Assembly (NCBI RefSeq): GCF_001487165.1 | Contig: NZ_LN913006.1 | Span: 530,545-594,544, forward strand | Length of the DNA stretch: 64,000 bases | Reading direction: 5' to 3' | Source of the DNA: Blautia massiliensis (ex Durand et al. 2017) | GTDB taxonomy: Bacteria > Bacillota > Clostridia > Lachnospirales > Lachnospiraceae | In this document: positions 1-7,891 of the stretch, piece by piece | Layout: each line of letters begins with the position of its first letter | Numbering within the stretch: the first letter of the stretch is position 1 | Program-made: the position numbers and the translations under genes | The notes under the pieces: model-generated | The model's input: only the letters and a program-made list of their open reading frames with translations | Database searches by the model: none | Told to the model about the DNA's origin: nothing

Positions 1-489
1 TTCGGAAAAAGAAATATCGCATTTGTCGGCGGATTTGTTGCACTTGTCGGCCAGATTCTGTTTTTCCTGAATCCATACAGCTTCGGCTTCATGGTTATGA
101 GCTGTGTCACACGTGCCATCGGACTTGCTCCACTGAACGCAGTTGTATTCAGTATGGTTGGTGATGTGGTAGAGTTCGGACAGTGGAAAAACCATATCCG
201 TCAGGAAAGTCTGATCTTTGCAGGCGGTTCCATCGGAACAAAAGTTGGCGCAGGTCTTGCCTCCGCAGTGATCACAGGTCTTTTAAGCAGTTCCGGATAT
301 GTAAGCTCATCTGCAGGAATAACTGCACAGCCGGAAACAGCACTGGAGATGATCGTTTCTCTTTATAAATTTGGACCGATCCTCATTGCAGCAGTGATCA
401 TTGTAACGCTTTTCGGATATAAGCTTGACAAAATGTATCCGGCGATCATGCAGGAGCTTACCGAGCGCGAGGCACACGGACAGTTATAA
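1..489 (+). CDS. GPH-family sugar:cation symporter, C-terminal part (partial)
   Basis: The reading frame is open from the first base of the window and ends at TAA 487-489, so only about 162 C-terminal residues are seen. It contains hydrophobic membrane helices and the segment DVVEFGQWK, which matches the conserved cytoplasmic loop of the glycoside-pentoside-hexuronide (GPH) branch of the major facilitator superfamily. These proteins import glycosides, oligosaccharides or uronides with H+ or Na+. The substrate cannot be told from this fragment. It sits upstream of a YesM/YesN sensor pair, a context typical of sugar-utilisation loci. Confidence 0.85.
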   Translation, partial: FGKRNIAFVGGFVALVGQILFFLNPYSFGFMVMSCVTRAIGLAPLNAVVFSMVGDVVEFGQWKNHIRQESLIFAGGSIGTKVGAGLASAVITGLLSSSGYVSSSAGITAQPETALEMIVSLYKFGPILIAAVIIVTLFGYKLDKMYPAIMQELTEREAHGQL

Positions 490-522
490 ACATTTTATTG
501 TAAAACATATATTCAACCGCAA

Positions 523-571
523 ACAGGAAATCAGGCAGGGGTAGGATACTCCTGCTGTTTCCTGCGTTTAT
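523..571 (+). terminator. Hairpin after the GPH symporter
   Basis: An imperfect hairpin pairs the segment from about 523-543 with 547-571 (CAGGAAA against TTTCCTG, then a G-rich arm against TACTCCTGCTG). There is no long T run after it, so it may be a weak terminator or an mRNA-stabilising 3' end. Confidence 0.45.
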
Positions 572-623
572 GGGCATATAGCATAGAGAGGTGTATATCC
601 GCTTTACGGAAGGGAGGAGTTCT

Positions 624-2363
624 ATGTTAAAAAGTATCCGGGCAAAGATATTACTGGCGATCCTGACAGTAACCATGTTTACTGCCTGTTCTCTTACGGT
701 GGTATTTTATTTTCGGGCAGCAGGGATGATCGAAGAAAATTATTCAGGTATCCTGTATGGACGGATGCAGCAGACTATAAAAGATCTGGACGAATCCCTG
801 AAAGAGATTTATTATGTGAATACGAGAACTGCCTGGGATACAGATATACGGAATAATGCGAAGGAATACAGCTGTACAGGAAATGAAAACGGCCTGGAAA
901 ATATGGCTGGGCTTCTCCGGGAACACAGTCGGGAATATAAAGATATCAACTCCCTTTACTTTGTTTTTCCAGACAAAAAAATGGCTGTGACTTCTGAGGA
1001 ATTTCCGGTAAACAAGCAGGGGATTTCAGGAGAACATATCGAGGAATTGGAAAAAATACAGGAACTGGATTCCTTTCCGGTTCTTGTGGAATCTCCGATC
1101 CATGAAGGCGGCAGCTTTCTTTCTGTGATCCAGAAGGTAGAGGATGATAACGGAGAGATTCTGGGGTATGTTGTCGCAGACATCAGGGAACGGGCAATTT
1201 ATTACGAATATCTGGAAGCTGTCAATGACGAAAAGATCACCAGAATAGTTCTGGTAGACAGAAATGATGAAATCGTGACATCCGGAGACTACAGTGACAT
1301 TGGAAAAACATTTCCGGAGATTACAGACCAGAATGTTCCGAAAATGGAAGGCTATGCAGAAAAAAACGGTGTGATCTCTTTTTTCAGCAGAGGTAGCTTT
1401 TCAGACTGCGGCTTATATCTGGAGGTACCGAAAAAAGAAGTTTTAAGCGGACTTTCCCGGATGCGGCTCTTTCTGATCGGAATATTTGGTGCAGTTTTTG
1501 TGGCAGCTGTGCTGCTGGCACTGTGGCTCTCCAGAGTAGTCTGCGGACCGCTCAGATCCATGACTGGCACGGTTGAGAAGGTTGGTGAGGGAGATTTGAG
1601 CCTCCGTACAGAAGTGACTACTGCTGATGAGATCGGAACCCTCGGAAAAGAATTCAACCACATGCTGGATTATATCGAAGCTCTGATCGCCCAGGTGATC
1701 GAAGAGGAACAGCAGAAAAAAGATGCAGAGCTGGAAGCACTGCAGTATCAGATCACACCGCATTTTATGTATAATACATTGAACTCCATCAAATTTGCGG
1801 CATTTCTGAAAGGGGAAAAAGAGCTGGCGGGGCTTATTGGAGATTTCGTGGAGCTTCTGCAGGCCAGTATCAACAAAAAGGGAAGCTTCCTTTCTGTTGC
1901 CGATGAGATCCATATACTGAAAAATTATATCCATCTGCAGGATTTTCGCTATCAGGGAAGCTTTCAGGTGAAATATGAGATCTCTGAGGAAGCATACCGG
2001 TGCTATATTCCAAGACTGATCCTTCAGCCGCTTGTGGAGAATGCTCTTCTTCACGGGATCGACATCAAACGGCAAACAGGAAAAATCTGGATCAGCGGAA
2101 ACGTAAGTGAAGGAAAGCTGATCCTCATAGTAAAGGATAACGGCAGAGGAATGACAAAAGAGCAGATCCGAGATCTTTTTAACAGTCATGCAAAAAAAAC
2201 AAACGGACTTTCCGCAGTGGGGATTCCAAATGTAAAAGAACGCCTGGAGCTTTATTACGGGACACAGGGAGGAATGGAATACGTAAGCAGTGGAAACGGT
2301 ACAGAGGTCACGGTATTTCTGCCTGCGATCTATGATATGCCTGAAGAAGGGAGAAAAAATTAA
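624..2363 (+). CDS. Sensor histidine kinase, YesM type
   Basis: Predicted 579-residue membrane sensor kinase. TM1 spans about residues 9-29, an extracellular sensor domain of about 250 residues follows, TM2 is at about 279-301, then a HAMP linker, a His_kinase domain with the phospho-acceptor motif ITPHFMYNTLNS (His380), and an HATPase domain with the N box around Asn473 and a DNGRGM G box. This is the classic LytS/YesM architecture, which usually senses extracellular carbohydrates. The ATG at 624 is chosen over an upstream in-frame start at 591 because GGGAGGAG lies just before it. Its TAA overlaps the ATG of the response regulator by one base (TAATG), so the two are translationally coupled. 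Confidence 0.92.
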   Translation: MLKSIRAKILLAILTVTMFTACSLTVVFYFRAAGMIEENYSGILYGRMQQTIKDLDESLKEIYYVNTRTAWDTDIRNNAKEYSCTGNENGLENMAGLLREHSREYKDINSLYFVFPDKKMAVTSEEFPVNKQGISGEHIEELEKIQELDSFPVLVESPIHEGGSFLSVIQKVEDDNGEILGYVVADIRERAIYYEYLEAVNDEKITRIVLVDRNDEIVTSGDYSDIGKTFPEITDQNVPKMEGYAEKNGVISFFSRGSFSDCGLYLEVPKKEVLSGLSRMRLFLIGIFGAVFVAAVLLALWLSRVVCGPLRSMTGTVEKVGEGDLSLRTEVTTADEIGTLGKEFNHMLDYIEALIAQVIEEEQQKKDAELEALQYQITPHFMYNTLNSIKFAAFLKGEKELAGLIGDFVELLQASINKKGSFLSVADEIHILKNYIHLQDFRYQGSFQVKYEISEEAYRCYIPRLILQPLVENALLHGIDIKRQTGKIWISGNVSEGKLILIVKDNGRGMTKEQIRDLFNSHAKKTNGLSAVGIPNVKERLELYYGTQGGMEYVSSGNGTEVTVFLPAIYDMPEEGRKN

Positions 2364-3949
2364 TGTACAGAACACTGGTGGCAGATGATGATTTTCTTGT
2401 AAGGAGCTATCTCAAAACCCTGGATTCCTGGGAAAAAGCAGGATATGAGATCGTGGATGATGCAGAAGACGGGGAGGAAGCTTATGGATTCCTTCAGAAA
2501 GAAAAAATCGATGTTCTTGTGACGGATCTTACCATGCCTGTGATGGATGGAATTGAGCTGATCAGAAAGATCCGTGAGGAAAACAGGGATATCTATATTA
2601 TCGTGCTCAGCTGTCATGATGATTTTGAATATGTAAAAGAGGCCATGCGTCTTGGGGCGGATGAATATGTATTAAAGAACAGTCTGGACGAGGATAGTCT
2701 TTATGATACTCTGGAAAAATCAGCCCGGCTGATCGAGAAGCGCAGAGAAAAAAGTCAGGAACAGGCACGGACGAGAAAGCTGATCCATCTGGGAAGTCAC
2801 GCTCTGAAGTATTATTTTTTTAACGGACTGATCTCGGGGATGCTGAAAAATCAGGCACGTGAGGAAAAGCGTGTGGAAGCTGGAATCGCCGGGAAATATT
2901 TTAACAGTGCTGTGATCTGTATGTTTATGGAGAACTGGGCAGAGAGGGAAAGACAATGGACGCCGCTGGAAGTGGAACAGTATTCCCATCATTTCCGTCA
3001 CAGACTGCTGGAACGTACGGAGGAGCTTCTTGGGACAGAAAGTGAATTTACGGAAGTGGTCTATCTTGGCGCAGGGATTTTTTGCTGTTTTCTTGATCTT
3101 TCCGGAGACTGCAGGACATCGGCTATGCAGCAGAGACTGACTGAGGCAGCAGCGATCTGCTACCGGCACTGTCAGGAGGATCTTTGTGATTTTGGTATCA
3201 GTGTCAGCAGTGTCTGCATGGGAGAGGATGGGATCCGCCAGGCTTATCAGCAGGCCAGAGAAATGATGAAGCTGCATTTTTATGAGAAAAAAGAGATCCT
3301 TTATTTTGAAGGACGGAAGAAAGCGGACAGTGTTTTACCGGAAAGTGCTGAGAAGCTGGAAGGGCAGATTTCCAGGCTGAAGGCAGGGAAAGACCGAAAG
3401 AAAGCGGAGGAGCTTTGGACACAGGTTCTCGCTGACTGTCAGGATCGTTATACCGACGGAAGACTTCTGGTACAGTGGCTTAAGAAATTGAATCAGACAG
3501 CCGGAATTGAGAAAGAGCCCATCTGGTATGGAGATATTGAAAGCTTTGAGAAATTCAGGGAAAAGGGCAGTGCCTGTATTTCACAGCTTTTTGTGGGGGA
3601 AGAGGATGCTGTTCCGGAGGGGACCTCTGCTGCTGTGAAAAAAGCTCTGGAGTTTATCCGGGAACATTATGAAGCGCCGATCAGCCTTCAGGATGTAGCA
3701 GATGCGGCGGAGGTGAATCCTGCTTATCTCAGTTATCTTTTCAAACAGGAGATGAAGATCGGTTTTTCCAATTATGTGCAGGAGCTTCGGATCGACTGTG
3801 CAAAGAAGCTTCTTTCAGAGACGAACTGTAAAGTGAAGGATGTGGCATTGCGTTCCGGTTTTGGAGATTATCATTATTTTTCCAAGACATTTAAGAAGTT
3901 TACGGGCTTAAGTCCTGCGGAATACAGAAAAGAATCCGGATTATCATAG
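2363..3949 (+). CDS. Response regulator, YesN type (REC + AraC)
   Basis: A 528-residue protein. The N-terminal receiver domain has the acidic pocket D8-D10, phospho-acceptor Asp55 in VTDLTMP and the switch lysine in EYVLKN. A middle region of about 290 residues is of the poorly conserved kind found in YesN proteins. A C-terminal AraC-type pair of helix-turn-helices occupies roughly residues 430-525. It is the cognate partner of the kinase it overlaps and would activate sugar-uptake or degradation genes. Likely targets are the adjacent symporter or iol genes, but no binding site can be assigned. Confidence 0.92.
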   Translation: MYRTLVADDDFLVRSYLKTLDSWEKAGYEIVDDAEDGEEAYGFLQKEKIDVLVTDLTMPVMDGIELIRKIREENRDIYIIVLSCHDDFEYVKEAMRLGADEYVLKNSLDEDSLYDTLEKSARLIEKRREKSQEQARTRKLIHLGSHALKYYFFNGLISGMLKNQAREEKRVEAGIAGKYFNSAVICMFMENWAERERQWTPLEVEQYSHHFRHRLLERTEELLGTESEFTEVVYLGAGIFCCFLDLSGDCRTSAMQQRLTEAAAICYRHCQEDLCDFGISVSSVCMGEDGIRQAYQQAREMMKLHFYEKKEILYFEGRKKADSVLPESAEKLEGQISRLKAGKDRKKAEELWTQVLADCQDRYTDGRLLVQWLKKLNQTAGIEKEPIWYGDIESFEKFREKGSACISQLFVGEEDAVPEGTSAAVKKALEFIREHYEAPISLQDVADAAEVNPAYLSYLFKQEMKIGFSNYVQELRIDCAKKLLSETNCKVKDVALRSGFGDYHYFSKTFKKFTGLSPAEYRKESGLS

Positions 3950-3964
3950 AAAGAGGTGCTTAGT

Positions 3965-5008
3965 ATGGGAGTTACTATAAGGCAGATCGCGGAAGCTGCC
4001 GGTGTTTCCAGAGGTACTGTTGACAGAGCGTTAAATAACAGGGGCAGGATCCGTCCGGAGGTTGCTGAGAGGATCCGTGCCATCGCTGATGAGATGGGGT
4101 ATAAGCCGAATCAACTGGGCCGTGCTCTATCCATGAGCAGAAATAATATTAAGATCGGCGTGATCCTGCAGGGTGCGGAAACACCTTTTATGAAAGAAGT
4201 TCTGAAGGGAATCCAGGAGGCGTGCGCTGAGGTGGATAATCTTGGTGGTACAGTCCTGGTCCATAAGATCGAGCATCAGAATGCGGAGGATGTTATTCTC
4301 GCCATGGAGAAGATGCGGATGGAAGAGGTTCGTGGTATTGCCATGGTTCCTTTGGATGAGGAACGTGTGAAAAGGGAAATTGACCGGTTTGTAGAGGAAT
4401 TTCGGATCCCGGTGGTGACGTTTACTTCGGATGTGGAGGATACGAAACGGCTTTGTTTTGTAGGGCAGAACGGTGTGCAGTGTGGCCGTGCGGCTGCGGG
4501 GCTTATGGGGGAGCTGACCGGTGGAAAAGGAAAGGTTGTTGTGATTTCCGGCTATAGTACCAATACTTCTCTGAGTAGCAGGGTGGTTGGATTCCGTGAG
4601 GAAATTGCGCGGAAGTATCCTGGGATTGAGATCATTGGGCCGGAGTATTGCTTTGAGGAGAATGGCAGGGCCAGGGAAATTACGGAAGGGATATTTAAGG
4701 ATGTTCCGGATCTTGACGGGATATATCTTACTTCTCATGGGGAGGAAGGGGTGTGTGAGGCAATTGCCGGAGCGGGGAAAGCTGGTCAGGTGAAGATGGT
4801 TGCCAATGATTTTATGGGGCGGAATTATGAGCTGATGAGGGAAGGATTTATTCATTTCCTGATCGGGCAGGATGCCAGGATACAGGGGTATGAGCCGGTG
4901 ATGATTTTGTTCCGGCTGCTGTTTAATGGGGAAGCGCCGGAGAGGGCGAAGATTTTTACGGAAATATATATAAGGAATGAGTATACGATTCCGGAGGGGA
5001 GACACTGA
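3965..5008 (+). CDS. LacI-family transcriptional regulator (copy 1)
   Basis: A 347-residue LacI/PurR-type regulator: an N-terminal helix-turn-helix and hinge (about 1-55, IRQIAEAAGVSRGTVDRALN), followed by a periplasmic-binding-protein-like effector domain. The ATG at 3965 is preferred over an in-frame GTG at 3956 because AGAGG lies about 8 bases upstream. Only 15 bases separate it from the response regulator, so it is probably in the same transcript. It closely resembles the LacI protein at 61615, with an essentially identical recognition helix. It is upstream of iolG, whose promoter carries a palindrome that may be its operator. The inducer is unknown; an inositol-derived ligand is an inference from the neighbours. 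Confidence 0.92.
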   Translation: MGVTIRQIAEAAGVSRGTVDRALNNRGRIRPEVAERIRAIADEMGYKPNQLGRALSMSRNNIKIGVILQGAETPFMKEVLKGIQEACAEVDNLGGTVLVHKIEHQNAEDVILAMEKMRMEEVRGIAMVPLDEERVKREIDRFVEEFRIPVVTFTSDVEDTKRLCFVGQNGVQCGRAAAGLMGELTGGKGKVVVISGYSTNTSLSSRVVGFREEIARKYPGIEIIGPEYCFEENGRAREITEGIFKDVPDLDGIYLTSHGEEGVCEAIAGAGKAGQVKMVANDFMGRNYELMREGFIHFLIGQDARIQGYEPVMILFRLLFNGEAPERAKIFTEIYIRNEYTIPEGRH

Positions 5009-5029
5009 AGTGGGGTGTCTTCTTTTTTT
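5000..5029 (+). terminator. Rho-independent terminator of the YesMN-lacI operon
   Basis: AGACAC at 5000-5005 pairs with GTGTCT at 5015-5020, followed by a T-rich run to 5029. The stem begins inside the last codons of lacI. Confidence 0.75.
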
Positions 5030-5042
5030 GTGCGGAGGGACG

Positions 5043-5252
5043 CCGCGGAAGGGGATGCTGTCTGGTCTGCGGCTTCGTCGGGGGCTGGCTTCTAGGACGC
5101 CGGAAATCTGCTAAAAGCGTTTTTCAAAAGTCCGAACTCACGGCCTGCTGCCGCTCAGACAGCGGACTTTTGAAAAACAACGCAGATTCCCGCCGTCCAA
5201 GAATCAGCTCCCCTCCTGCAGAAGCAGAGCCAGACAGCATCCCCTTCCGCGG
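5043..5252. repeat. Large inverted-repeat element (hairpin family copy 1)
   Basis: The ends, 5043-5065 and 5230-5252, are perfect 23-base inverted complements. The complementarity continues inward, with mismatches and small bulges, to about 5134 and 5160. The inner part (about 5096-5197) is related to a second hairpin at 58137-58229: the right arms 5160-5197 and 58193-58230 match at 34 of 38 positions. It lies downstream of a terminator and encodes nothing recognisable. It may be a non-autonomous mobile element or a structured repeat of the genome. Confidence 0.8.
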
Positions 5253-5368
5253 CTGGTGCTTCCAGCGAGAAAAAATGTCGTTTGACGATAGGTTGTGGGT
5301 CGTCAGCGCTGCGCTGGACGACTGCAAGGGCTGAGTTTGCGCCTGTTTGCAGGGAGAGTTTGGGCATC

Positions 5369-5548
5369 GGCGCTGCGCTGGATGCTTGAAGGGATGTAAG
5401 CTGTGATGCTGTGCTGGATGCTTGAGGGGATGTGAGCTGTGATGCTGCGCTGGATGTTTGAAGGGATGTGAGCTGTGATGCTGTGCTGGATGCTGGAAGG
5501 GATGTGAGCTGTGATGCTGTGCTGGATGTTTGGAGGGTGGTGGGATGT
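5369..5548. repeat. 36-bp tandem repeat, five units
   Basis: Five contiguous 36-base units start at 5369, 5405, 5441, 5477 and 5513. Units 2 to 4 differ at only a few positions; unit 5 decays in its second half. A more diverged relative of the unit starts near 5304. The unit length is divisible by three, but most units carry stops in the frames that would give a repeated peptide, so the array is treated as non-coding. It fills the gap between the inverted repeat and the iolG promoter. Confidence 0.85.
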
Positions 5549-5689
5549 GGGATGATTAGGGTGATTGCATGGGGATGTGTTGGAGATATTTTCGGTGAAG
5601 TTAACCTAAAAATATTGCATATTGTGGCTAAAAATAGTTCTCGTCATTTTTAATAGAAAAAAGATGGTGATATTGTACAATATTAGGGG

Positions 5690-5718
5690 TTGCGATTTGT
5701 GTGTTGCGATGATATTAT
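5690..5718 (+). promoter_or_regulatory. Promoter of the iolG-iolE operon
   Basis: A sigma-A-type promoter, TTGCGA (5690-5695), 17-base spacer, TATTAT (5713-5718). Transcription would start near 5725, placing the palindrome at 5733-5748 in the initially transcribed region. Confidence 0.65.
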
Positions 5719-5732
5719 ATTAAGCATAAAGA

Positions 5733-5748
5733 GCGTGTTCGGACACGC
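5733..5748. promoter_or_regulatory. Palindrome, candidate LacI operator
   Basis: GCGTGT-TCGG-ACACGC is a perfect inverted repeat with a 4-base centre, about 15 bases after the -10 box of iolG, where a repressor would block initiation. The preceding AAAGAGCGTG is repeated exactly in front of the second lacI gene (61561-61570). Confidence 0.5.
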
Positions 5749-5792
5749 AAGGAGATTACATTGGGAAAATAAATCAAAAGGAGATCAAAACT

Positions 5793-6806
5793 ATGATTAA
5801 AGTTGGTATTATCGGAGCAGGTAGAATTGGTAGAGTTCATATTACCAGTATCACAACAAGGGTGCCGGATGCGGTGATCAAGACGGTTGCAGATCCTTTC
5901 TTAAATGATGAGACTGCTGCATGGGCTAAGAGCATGGGTGTTGAGCACACGACTAAGGATTATAAGGAGATCATCAACGACCCTGAGATTTCCGCAGTTC
6001 TGATCTGTTCTTCTACAGATACTCATTCTCCGATTTCTGTAGAGGCTATCAAGGCTGGCAAGCATGTTTTCTGTGAGAAACCGATCGATCATGACATTGC
6101 CAAGATCAAAGAGGTTATCGATGCTCTTGAGGGCACAAATCTGAAATATCAGGTTGGTTTTAACAGAAGATTCGACCATAACTTTGAGTCTCTTCAGCAG
6201 GCTGTTGCAGCTGGTAAGGTTGGTAAACCGGAGATCATCAAGATCACTTCCCGCGATCCTGAGCCGCCTAGCATTGATTATGTTAAGGTTTCCGGTGGCA
6301 TGTTCCTGGATATGACAATTCATGATTTCGATATGGTTCGTTATCTTGCAGGCTGCGATGCTACAGAGGTTTATGTTCAGAGCGCAAATCTGGTTGATCC
6401 GGCTATTGGTGAGGCTGGGGATGTTGATACAGCTGTTATCACTCTTCAGATGGAGAATGGTGCTATTGCTGTTATCGATAACTGCAGAAGAGCTTCCTAT
6501 GGCTATGATCAGAGAGCTGAGGTTTTCGGTTCTGATGGTATGGCTGCTATTTCCAATGACAGCCAGTCTTCCACAGTGATCAGCAATGCTGAGGGTGTTA
6601 CAGGTGAGAAGCCGATGTTCTTCTTCCTTGAGAGATACATGGATGCTTATGGTAAAGAGGTTGCAGCATTTATTGATGCGATCGTTAATGACAAAGAGAC
6701 ACCTCTTAATGTTTATGATGGTCTGAAACCGGTATTAATGGGTCTTGCAGCTAAGAAATCCAGTGAGGAGCACAGACCGGTTAAGATTTCTGAGATTATG
6801 GAATAA
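5793..6806 (+). CDS. iolG: Gfo/Idh/MocA oxidoreductase, inositol 2-dehydrogenase type
   Basis: A 337-residue NAD(P)-dependent dehydrogenase. It has an N-terminal Rossmann fold with GAGRIG (residues 8-13), the EKP signature with Lys96, and a C-terminal domain with the D-x3-H motif in LDMTIHDFD. Length and motifs fit IolG, which oxidises myo-inositol to 2-keto-myo-inositol (scyllo-inosose). The next gene encodes an IolE-like protein, which supports the assignment; substrate preference (myo-, scyllo- or chiro-inositol) is not visible. It has an AAGGAG ribosome site and its own promoter, and 25 bases separate it from iolE. Confidence 0.88.
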   Translation: MIKVGIIGAGRIGRVHITSITTRVPDAVIKTVADPFLNDETAAWAKSMGVEHTTKDYKEIINDPEISAVLICSSTDTHSPISVEAIKAGKHVFCEKPIDHDIAKIKEVIDALEGTNLKYQVGFNRRFDHNFESLQQAVAAGKVGKPEIIKITSRDPEPPSIDYVKVSGGMFLDMTIHDFDMVRYLAGCDATEVYVQSANLVDPAIGEAGDVDTAVITLQMENGAIAVIDNCRRASYGYDQRAEVFGSDGMAAISNDSQSSTVISNAEGVTGEKPMFFFLERYMDAYGKEVAAFIDAIVNDKETPLNVYDGLKPVLMGLAAKKSSEEHRPVKISEIME

Positions 6807-6831
6807 TTCAAATAAAAAGGAGAATTGACCA

Positions 6832-7731
6832 ATGTTTGATAAGAATAAAGTAAAGCTTGGTATTGCACCAATTGCATGGACAAATGATGATATGCCGGAT
6901 CTTGGCAAAGAGAATACTTTTGAGCAGTGCGTCAGTGAGATGGCTCTTGCCGGTTTCACAGGCTCCGAGGTGGGTAACAAGTATCCGAAGGATCCTGAGG
7001 TTCTTAAGAAGGCTCTTGAGCTTCGTGGTGTTGAGATCTGTAACCAGTGGTTCTCAAGCTTCCTGATCACCAAACCGTTTGAGGAGGTTGAGAAGGAGTT
7101 CCGTGCACAGCTTGCTTTCCTGAAAGCTATGGGCGCGAAAGTGATCGGCGCATCTGAGCAGAGCCACAGTGTTCAGGGCCAGATGGATACTCCGATTTTC
7201 GGACATAAATATGAGATGAATGACGAAGAGTGGGATACCTTCTGCACAGGTATGAACAAGCTTGGTAAGATCGCAAAAGAGGAGTATGGTATTGCTCTTA
7301 CTTTCCATCATCATATGGGTACTGTTGTACAGAGCCTTGCTGAGGTTGACCGTATGATGGAGAATACAGATCCTGAATATGTAAGTCTTCTTTTTGATAC
7401 CGGTCACTTTACATACTGTGGAGAGGATCCTCTTGAGGTTGTAAAGAAATATGTTCACAGGATCAAACATGTTCATCTGAAGGATATCCGTCCGGAAGTT
7501 GTTGAGCAGGTTAAGAAAGAAAACATGAGCTTCCTTGCAGGCGTAAGAGCCGGTGCCTTCACGATTCCGGGAGATGGATGCATCAACTATGATCCAATCT
7601 TCAAGGTTCTCGAGGATGCAGGCTACGAGGGATATATGGTTGTTGAGGCTGAGCAGGATCCGGCTAAGGCTAATCCGCTTGAGTATGCGATCCGTGCAAG
7701 AAAATTCATTGCTGAGAAGACAGGCTTATAA
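6832..7731 (+). CDS. iolE: IolE-like inosose dehydratase / sugar isomerase
   Basis: A 299-residue TIM-barrel protein of the xylose isomerase-like (AP endonuclease 2) superfamily. The N-terminal GIAPIAWTNDDMPDLG is the hallmark opening of IolE, the 2-keto-myo-inositol dehydratase. HVHLKDIRPEV and the later GDGCINY carry expected metal and substrate ligands. In the classical pathway it acts just after IolG. The hydrolase IolD and kinase IolC are not nearby, so it could instead serve as an inosose isomerase in a variant pathway. It is co-transcribed with iolG. Confidence 0.87.
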   Translation: MFDKNKVKLGIAPIAWTNDDMPDLGKENTFEQCVSEMALAGFTGSEVGNKYPKDPEVLKKALELRGVEICNQWFSSFLITKPFEEVEKEFRAQLAFLKAMGAKVIGASEQSHSVQGQMDTPIFGHKYEMNDEEWDTFCTGMNKLGKIAKEEYGIALTFHHHMGTVVQSLAEVDRMMENTDPEYVSLLFDTGHFTYCGEDPLEVVKKYVHRIKHVHLKDIRPEVVEQVKKENMSFLAGVRAGAFTIPGDGCINYDPIFKVLEDAGYEGYMVVEAEQDPAKANPLEYAIRARKFIAEKTGL

Positions 7732-7798
7732 TTACGACAGGGAAATAGGTGCATGCTGATGTACAGTTAAGCGGAATAAAGATGTCCGCTTTGCATAG

Positions 7799-7840
7799 AA
7801 AAAGCGGTATCAGCCAGTAGTGCTTTGACACCGCTTTTTT
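7799..7840 (+). terminator. Terminator after iolE
   Basis: AAAGCGGT (7801-7808) pairs with ACCGCTTT (7830-7837), followed by a T run. A second small hairpin, AAGCGGA/TCCGCTT, precedes it at 7769-7791. Confidence 0.75.
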
Positions 7841-7891
7841 CTGTAAGAAGATGCAAACAGTGTACGATAAACAGGACAGGAGGGCCGAATC

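Noticed and set aside
1443-2375. 310-codon open frame antisense to the YesM kinase
   Set aside because: The kinase motifs are on the plus strand; this translation has no recognisable domain.
5369-5548. CRISPR-like array
   Set aside because: The units are contiguous, without spacers, and no cas gene is present.
5468-5653. Short ORF with a 12-residue repeat over the tandem array
   Set aside because: Only the last units are free of stops in this frame; most units contain stops and there is no ribosome site.
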